A DNA stretch of 26,637 nt from Methylococcales bacterium (lineage in GTDB: Bacteria; Pseudomonadota; Gammaproteobacteria; Methylococcales; Methylomonadaceae), in NCBI GenBank assembly GCA_023144875.1, contig JAGLEW010000073.1, forward strand, positions 1 to 26,637. The letters run 5' to 3'. The notes under the pieces are model-generated. The model made no database searches and was not told where the DNA came from. It saw only the letters and a list, made by a program, of their open reading frames with translations. The translations under genes and the position numbers were made by a program. The first letter of the stretch is position 1, and each line of letters starts with the position of its first letter. This document shows, piece after piece, positions 23,253 through 26,637 of this stretch.

Positions 23253-23565
23253 GTAGATTCCTAACGGCACAGCAGTAAAAATAAAAGTGTAGGCGATTGA
23301 AGTTAACTATTAATTTTTAAAAGACAAGAACTTGAGCTAATCGTTATAAATGAATAATTTATAGGACTTTACTAAAAAAATAAAATTTATAGAACTTACA
23401 AAGCAGATTTTTTGAAAAATATAACGTTAGTGCTTTTATCTAACGGGTATATTGATGATTCTATACTTTAAAGACTCTTAACACCACAATAAATGATTAG
23501 CGTAACATGACAAAAGCATACATTTGATTACATTGGGTAAATCAAGCGTACTTTGAACTAAAAAG
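23253..23565. other. 313-base AT-rich spacer between paralogues
   Basis: No gene is visible. The stretch holds an imperfect direct repeat: AATTTATAGGACTTTAC (23356-23372) and AATTTATAGAACTTAC (23384-23399), whose starts are 28 bases apart. On the minus strand each contains a CTATAAATT core that could be a -10 box for the downstream paralogue. An inverted repeat TATAAAT-n5-ATTTATA (23345-23363) overlaps the first copy. A six-pair stem CGTTAG/CTAACG (23425-23430, 23440-23445), followed on the minus strand by TTATATTTTT, could act as a weak terminator for the upstream paralogue. So the two genes may be separately transcribed. Confidence 0.4.
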
Positions 23566-24294
23566 CTATTTTTTGGAGGGTGTTTTTGACAACATAGCCA
23601 TCATTATATTCATAATATCAGTCGGCAAAATTTCTTTTGCTTGTCCCATTGTCATCGGAGAAATATCAATAAACTTCCATCCTTTATTTTCTTCATTCAA
23701 CGCCATATAAGAGCCACTTTTTTTAATATTAATCTCTTTTGAGCCTTTTTCCGTCGTGATGACCACATCCTCCTTCATCTGAACCTTAAACATTTTAATC
23801 ATAAATGTTTTAAATGCTTCAAGTTTTTTAGGGTCATTCATCATTGCCGTAATCTCAGCTGCCTTCTTTTTATCGGCCTTAGGCGCAGGTGGCGTAATAT
23901 TTATAACCATCTTCATGGTAAATGGAACGGTTGTATAAAGTCCTTTACTGTATTTTTTAACAGGAAGTGCTGGTTTTTGCGTTATGCTAACAATTTTGGG
24001 TACATTACCGCTATTTTTCATCGCCATTAAACCTTCAAGCATTTTTTTCCTAGACTTAATTTTAAAAAGAGCAGGATAGGTATAATCAAGCGATTTTTCT
24101 AATTCACCTGATAACAGAATTTTTCCATAAGCATCCAAGGCGGCATTTAAGCGCTGAGTGGTGTCATCAACATTCGCGGCATTCTCGATGGCCTTATCCG
24201 AAGCGAGTGTTGCATTTGGTTTTACGTTAATATCAGGCGTACAAGCCGCTGTGATTAAAAAGCTTAAAATTAAGATTACATGACGTTTTTTCAT
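23566..24294 (-). CDS. Probable lipoprotein of unknown function, tandem paralogue
   Basis: This 242-residue protein is the tandem paralogue of the gene at 22518-23252. It starts with a lipoprotein-type signal: basic MKKRH, hydrophobic VILILSFLITAA, then Cys18; the ITAAC lipobox is acceptable though not ideal. Shared segments with its neighbour are LNAALDAYGKILLSG, KSLDYTYPALF, VKKYSKGLYTT and NKGWKFIDISPM, and both end in an (A/K)-(K/Q)-x-ILP helix. Lysine- and methionine-rich helices fill the middle. No family is recognised. The ATG lacks a clear Shine-Dalgarno sequence. It lies about 100 bases beyond nirK on the same strand, with no strong terminator between them. Confidence 0.72.
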   Translation of the reverse strand: MKKRHVILILSFLITAACTPDINVKPNATLASDKAIENAANVDDTTQRLNAALDAYGKILLSGELEKSLDYTYPALFKIKSRKKMLEGLMAMKNSGNVPKIVSITQKPALPVKKYSKGLYTTVPFTMKMVINITPPAPKADKKKAAEITAMMNDPKKLEAFKTFMIKMFKVQMKEDVVITTEKGSKEINIKKSGSYMALNEENKGWKFIDISPMTMGQAKEILPTDIMNIMMAMLSKTPSKK

Positions 24295-24398
24295 TGAATT
24301 TACTAAGAGTTGAAAAGAAAATAATAGTGTAGAACCCCAATACTAAATATCAAGTTTATAAGCCCCTAGTTAATAGGATGCTATGACCTTTTATTATT

Positions 24399-25481
24399 CT
24401 AAATTGGGTGCGGTGGTGAAATTTGGGTTTGTAAATCATCATTCCATGTTCCATCTACTTTAATGTGCGCCATTGCTCCAAACTGAACGGCTTCAATTAA
24501 GTTATGATTTAAATACACATAAGTCCCTGGTTGTTTGAATTCATACAACGCGGCAACCGCAGAGCCTCCTGGAATAAACCACGTTTCTCGGTCTGTCACA
24601 GGCGTATCGGCAAAAGATCCGCCTTCCCACACTAACTCGCCATGCCCACCAATAAGGTGCGGGCGGCTGTCTCTATTGGCTTGCGAATGAATTAATAATA
24701 CTTTTTCGCCAACCTTCGCTGTTAATGCATTTTTTGCAGTCAAAGCCCCTGCTTTACCATTAAATAGAATATGACTTGGGGTGAGGGTTTTCATGACTTT
24801 GAGCATATCGCCCATGGCTTCGAGTCCTGAAGCATATCTTTTATAGTTGTCTGCTTTATCTTTTGGCAGGTAATAATCTTGCTCGCCAATATAATAGGCT
24901 TTATCGTATCGAACCTGTTGACCCTTGTTGTCTTTTAAGCCCTCTCTCGGTAACACCATAATCGCCCCATTCATACCAGTGACCACATGATAAGGAATCA
25001 TCACCCCTCCAGGCGCACAATGATAAACAAAAACCCCCGTTTTTGTGGCTTTAAAGCGGATAGTCACCTCTTCCCCTGGTTTTACTTTGGTAATCACACC
25101 TCCCCCTAACGCGCCTGTGGCGGCATGAAAATCAATATTATGCATTTGTTGATTTTTTTTAGGGTTTACAAGAGTTAATTCCACATAATCATTTTGATGT
25201 ACCACAATCATCGGTGCAGGAATAGAGCCATTAAAGGTTGTTGCATGAATATAAGCATTTTCCGCAATTTGAACCTCTTTTTCTTCAGCCGTCAGTTTAA
25301 CGACAACAATACGAGGTGCGCCTAAATTAACTTGCTCATGTTTTGGTAAATAAGGCGGCGCTACTAATTGCTGTGTGACTCTTTCCAGTGAATTCACATC
25401 AAGCGTGAGACTTTGTTGAGTCGAATGCGTGCTACAACTTGAGATCACCATAAGACTAACCACTAACAGTAAATTTTTCAT
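24399..25481 (-). CDS. nirK: Lipoprotein copper nitrite reductase (class I NirK)
   Basis: NirK reduces nitrite to nitric oxide in the periplasm using type 1 and type 2 copper centres. The 360-residue protein has both cupredoxin domains. Type 1 ligands are His114, Cys155, His165 and Met170; type 2 ligands are His119, His154 and His326; the catalytic pair is Asp117 (in MHNIDFHA) and His275 (in RPHLIGGHGE). The class I loop reads HCAPGGVMIPYHVV, with Tyr where Trp is usual. A lipobox VISSC marks Cys16 as lipidated, so it is membrane-tethered. I start at ATG 25481, with GGTGG six bases upstream; the TTG before it is not needed. No nitric oxide reductase gene is nearby. Confidence 0.95.
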   Translation of the reverse strand: MKNLLLVVSLMVISSCSTHSTQQSLTLDVNSLERVTQQLVAPPYLPKHEQVNLGAPRIVVVKLTAEEKEVQIAENAYIHATTFNGSIPAPMIVVHQNDYVELTLVNPKKNQQMHNIDFHAATGALGGGVITKVKPGEEVTIRFKATKTGVFVYHCAPGGVMIPYHVVTGMNGAIMVLPREGLKDNKGQQVRYDKAYYIGEQDYYLPKDKADNYKRYASGLEAMGDMLKVMKTLTPSHILFNGKAGALTAKNALTAKVGEKVLLIHSQANRDSRPHLIGGHGELVWEGGSFADTPVTDRETWFIPGGSAVAALYEFKQPGTYVYLNHNLIEAVQFGAMAHIKVDGTWNDDLQTQISPPHPI

Positions 25482-25516
25482 CAATATCCACCTTTATTAT
25501 TACTATTTTAAGAAGG

Positions 25517-25534
25517 AGGAAAATATATTTTCCT
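25517..25534. promoter_or_regulatory. Perfect 18-bp palindrome upstream of nirK
   Basis: AGGAAAATATATTTTCCT is a perfect dyad 35 bases upstream of the nirK ATG, well placed for an operator over or just after the promoter. It is not an FNR-type site (TTGAT-n4-ATCAA). An NO-responsive repressor such as NsrR is possible in principle, since some NsrR sites are AT-rich dyads, but the bases do not match the enterobacterial NsrR consensus. Confidence 0.5.
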
Positions 25535-25608
25535 TACCATTTACTTCTAGATGAAATTTGACGTTAATCTAACCAACAAATAGAGGTGTTTATTGATCTT
25601 CAACGCAA

Positions 25609-25614
25609 TATAAT
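25609..25614 (+). promoter_or_regulatory. Candidate -10 box for the LprI-like gene
   Basis: A perfect TATAAT lies 43 bases upstream of the ATG of the LprI-like gene, in the nirK-divergent spacer. No good -35 hexamer is present at 16-18 bases. AAGG, about nine bases before the ATG, is the likely ribosome-binding site. Confidence 0.35.
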
Positions 25615-25657
25615 TTATCTTTTATGCTTTACACTATTTATATAAAGGCAAAGAAAA

Positions 25658-26014
25658 ATGAATAAATATTTATTCGCGCTGTTATTACTGACTTCTTCCA
25701 GTTTCAGCATGGCAGGGACAGGGCTTGATTGTTTAGAAGTTGATAAAATGGGCAGTGGTGAGGTTAAAGTCTGTGCAATCCGAAGCGATCGAGATTTAAA
25801 TGATTTTTACCAGCAACTGCTAAAAAAATTGGATAAACAAAAAGCCAGTTTCCTAAGAGAAGCACAACGTGCGTGGCTTGAACTTCGTGCGGCACAATGC
25901 AATATGGTATCGTTAAATGCTAAAAATGAGAAGATTAAAAAAGATCGGTGTGAGATTAAAATAACTGAAATACGCGCGAGAGAGCTTGAGGATTTACTCT
26001 TGACGATCCAATAA
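25658..26014 (+). CDS. Secreted LprI/DUF1311-family protein
   Basis: This 118-residue protein has a signal peptide (KYLFALLLLTSSSFSMA, likely cleaved after Ala19) and a mature domain of about 99 residues. The block SFLREAQRAWLELRAAQC near 68-85 is the hallmark of the DUF1311/LprI family, some members of which inhibit lysozyme. Four cysteines in the mature part (25, 38, 85 and one near 101) could form two disulfides, consistent with a periplasmic location. It is transcribed alone, divergently from nirK and convergently with the AIM24-like gene. Lysozyme inhibition is family knowledge only; the natural substrate here is unknown. Confidence 0.85.
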   Translation: MNKYLFALLLLTSSSFSMAGTGLDCLEVDKMGSGEVKVCAIRSDRDLNDFYQQLLKKLDKQKASFLREAQRAWLELRAAQCNMVSLNAKNEKIKKDRCEIKITEIRARELEDLLLTIQ

Positions 26015-26025
26015 GCATTGAATTG

Positions 26026-26062
26026 CCATTTTACCCATCCACATGCTCAATGGGTAAAATGG
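26026..26062. terminator. Strong hairpin terminator between convergent genes
   Basis: CCATTTTACCCAT and ATGGGTAAAATGG form a perfect 13-pair stem around an 11-base loop, immediately after the LprI-like stop. On the plus strand AGTTTTATG follows, a short T run. The A/T-rich lower stem gives weaker T tracts for the opposite strand. It probably ends the plus-strand gene and perhaps both. Confidence 0.75.
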
Positions 26063-26082
26063 AGTTTTATGCAAAAGAAGGT

Positions 26083-26637
26083 TTAAAAATTATCCCCATC
26101 TAATAAGTTACCTAACCCGCCTAATACCGAGCCTTCGCCTTGACTGCCGCCATTTTGAGGTGCAGAAGAGAGCATACGTCCTGCAAGTCGTGAAAAAGGT
26201 AAACTTTGAAGCCACACGGTTCCAGGACCTTTAAGGGTGGCAAAGAAAACCCCTTCACCGCCAAATAACATGGTTTTAACGCCGCCTGCTTGCTGAATAT
26301 CGTAATCAACGGTTTGCGTTAATGCGCCTAAACAACCCGTATCAACGTGTAAGGTTTCTCCCGCCGCCAGCTCAATTTTTCGCAAGGTTCCCCCCATGTG
26401 AATAAATACCCAGCCATCGCCTTCAAGCTTTTGCATGATAAATCCTTCACCCCCAAATAAGCCCGTTAAGATTTTGCGTTGAAAGTGTATGCCAATTTGC
26501 ACCCCTTTTGCCGCCGCTAAAAAACTGTCTTTTTGACAAATTAATTTGCCCTCATAATCGGCTAAATTTAATGCCAGTATGGTTCCAGGATACGGGGCAG
26601 CAAATGCCACTCGACCTTTACCTTGATTTTGTTGGGT
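26083..26637 (-). CDS. AIM24/TIGR00266-family protein (N-terminus outside window)
   Basis: The frame is open to the window edge (185 codons present), so the true start lies beyond 26637. The sequence is the glycine-rich beta-helix-like AIM24/TIGR00266 type: KDSFLAAAKGVQIGIHF, LFGGEGFIMQKLEGDGWVF, GETLHVDTGCLGAL, MLFGGEGVFFATLKGPG and WLQSLPFSRLAGRM appear in family order. The tail is Gly/Ser-rich (NGGSQGEGSVLGG), as often seen in bacterial members. These soluble proteins are of unknown function. A GTG at 26608-26610 could look like a start but would delete the family's N-terminal strands; about 40-70 residues are probably missing. Confidence 0.88.
   Translation of the reverse strand, partial: TQQNQGKGRVAFAAPYPGTILALNLADYEGKLICQKDSFLAAAKGVQIGIHFQRKILTGLFGGEGFIMQKLEGDGWVFIHMGGTLRKIELAAGETLHVDTGCLGALTQTVDYDIQQAGGVKTMLFGGEGVFFATLKGPGTVWLQSLPFSRLAGRMLSSAPQNGGSQGEGSVLGGLGNLLDGDNF

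Noticed and set aside
23524..23545. TTGATT-n10-AATCAA inverted repeat in front of the paralogue pair
   Set aside because: Arms are six A/T-rich pairs in AT-rich DNA and the spacing fits no regulator I know; chance is likely.
25593..25603. TTGA-TCT-TCAA as an FNR site near nirK
   Set aside because: The spacer is three bases and the arms lack the outer T/A of TTGAT-n4-ATCAA; it does not fit FNR or CRP.
26121..26309. 62-codon minus-strand frame inside the AIM24-like gene
   Set aside because: It is another frame of the same strand inside a recognised gene, without family similarity.

Overview
The window looks like chromosomal DNA of a gammaproteobacterial methanotroph of the Methylococcales type. 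I infer this from protein character and gene content, not from a database match: a complete-looking hopanoid cluster including the C-35 aminotransferase HpnO, a single squalene-synthase-type enzyme in place of HpnCDE, Rnf subunits, a class I NirK and gammaproteobacterial hemCDXY. The DNA is AT-rich by eye (roughly 40% GC, not counted). I see no rRNA, tRNA, CRISPR array, insertion sequence or phage gene.

Layout. 1-263: a short stretch with at most one doubtful 32-codon frame. 264-5745, minus strand: hemC-hemD-hemX-hemY-purM, tightly packed (haem biosynthesis plus one purine step). 5827-6666, minus: aroE. 6752-8619, plus: birA-coaX and an overlapping 48-codon gene that looks like the stub of a SPOR-type protein. 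8624-11167, minus: hpnH-hpnM-mlaA. 11168-11659: the divergent hopanoid control region, with several inverted repeats. 11660-19479, plus: squalene synthase-shc-hpnG-hpnN-hpnO. 19501-22481, plus: rnfG-rnfE, a Uma2-family protein, a 62-residue membrane protein, rnfA, and a 59-residue four-cysteine membrane protein resembling NqrM. 22518-24294, minus: two paralogous exported proteins of unknown function. 24399-25481, minus: lipoprotein NirK. 25658-26014, plus: an LprI/DUF1311-like secreted protein. 26083-26637, minus: an AIM24/TIGR00266 protein cut by the window edge.

How the genes work together. Farnesyl diphosphate is joined to squalene, cyclised by Shc to hopene, and extended with adenosine by HpnH. 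HpnG then removes adenine to leave ribosylhopane, and HpnO introduces the C-35 amine. HpnN (RND), HpnM (MlaC-like) and MlaA would handle passage to the outer membrane. Having mlaA in the hpnH-hpnM operon suggests that hopanoid delivery and glycerophospholipid asymmetry are linked.

The most interesting part is the rnf segment. Only RnfG, RnfE and RnfA are encoded; RnfB, C and D are not in the window. RnfE and RnfA each keep the two cysteines that together ligate the intramembrane [2Fe-2S] cluster. Immediately after rnfA lies a tiny one-helix protein with a C-x3-C-x-C-x4-C tail like that of NqrM, the maturation factor for the homologous NqrD/NqrE cluster. This is a candidate Rnf maturation factor. 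Other points of note are a perfect 18-bp palindrome upstream of nirK and the tandem pair of unknown exported proteins.
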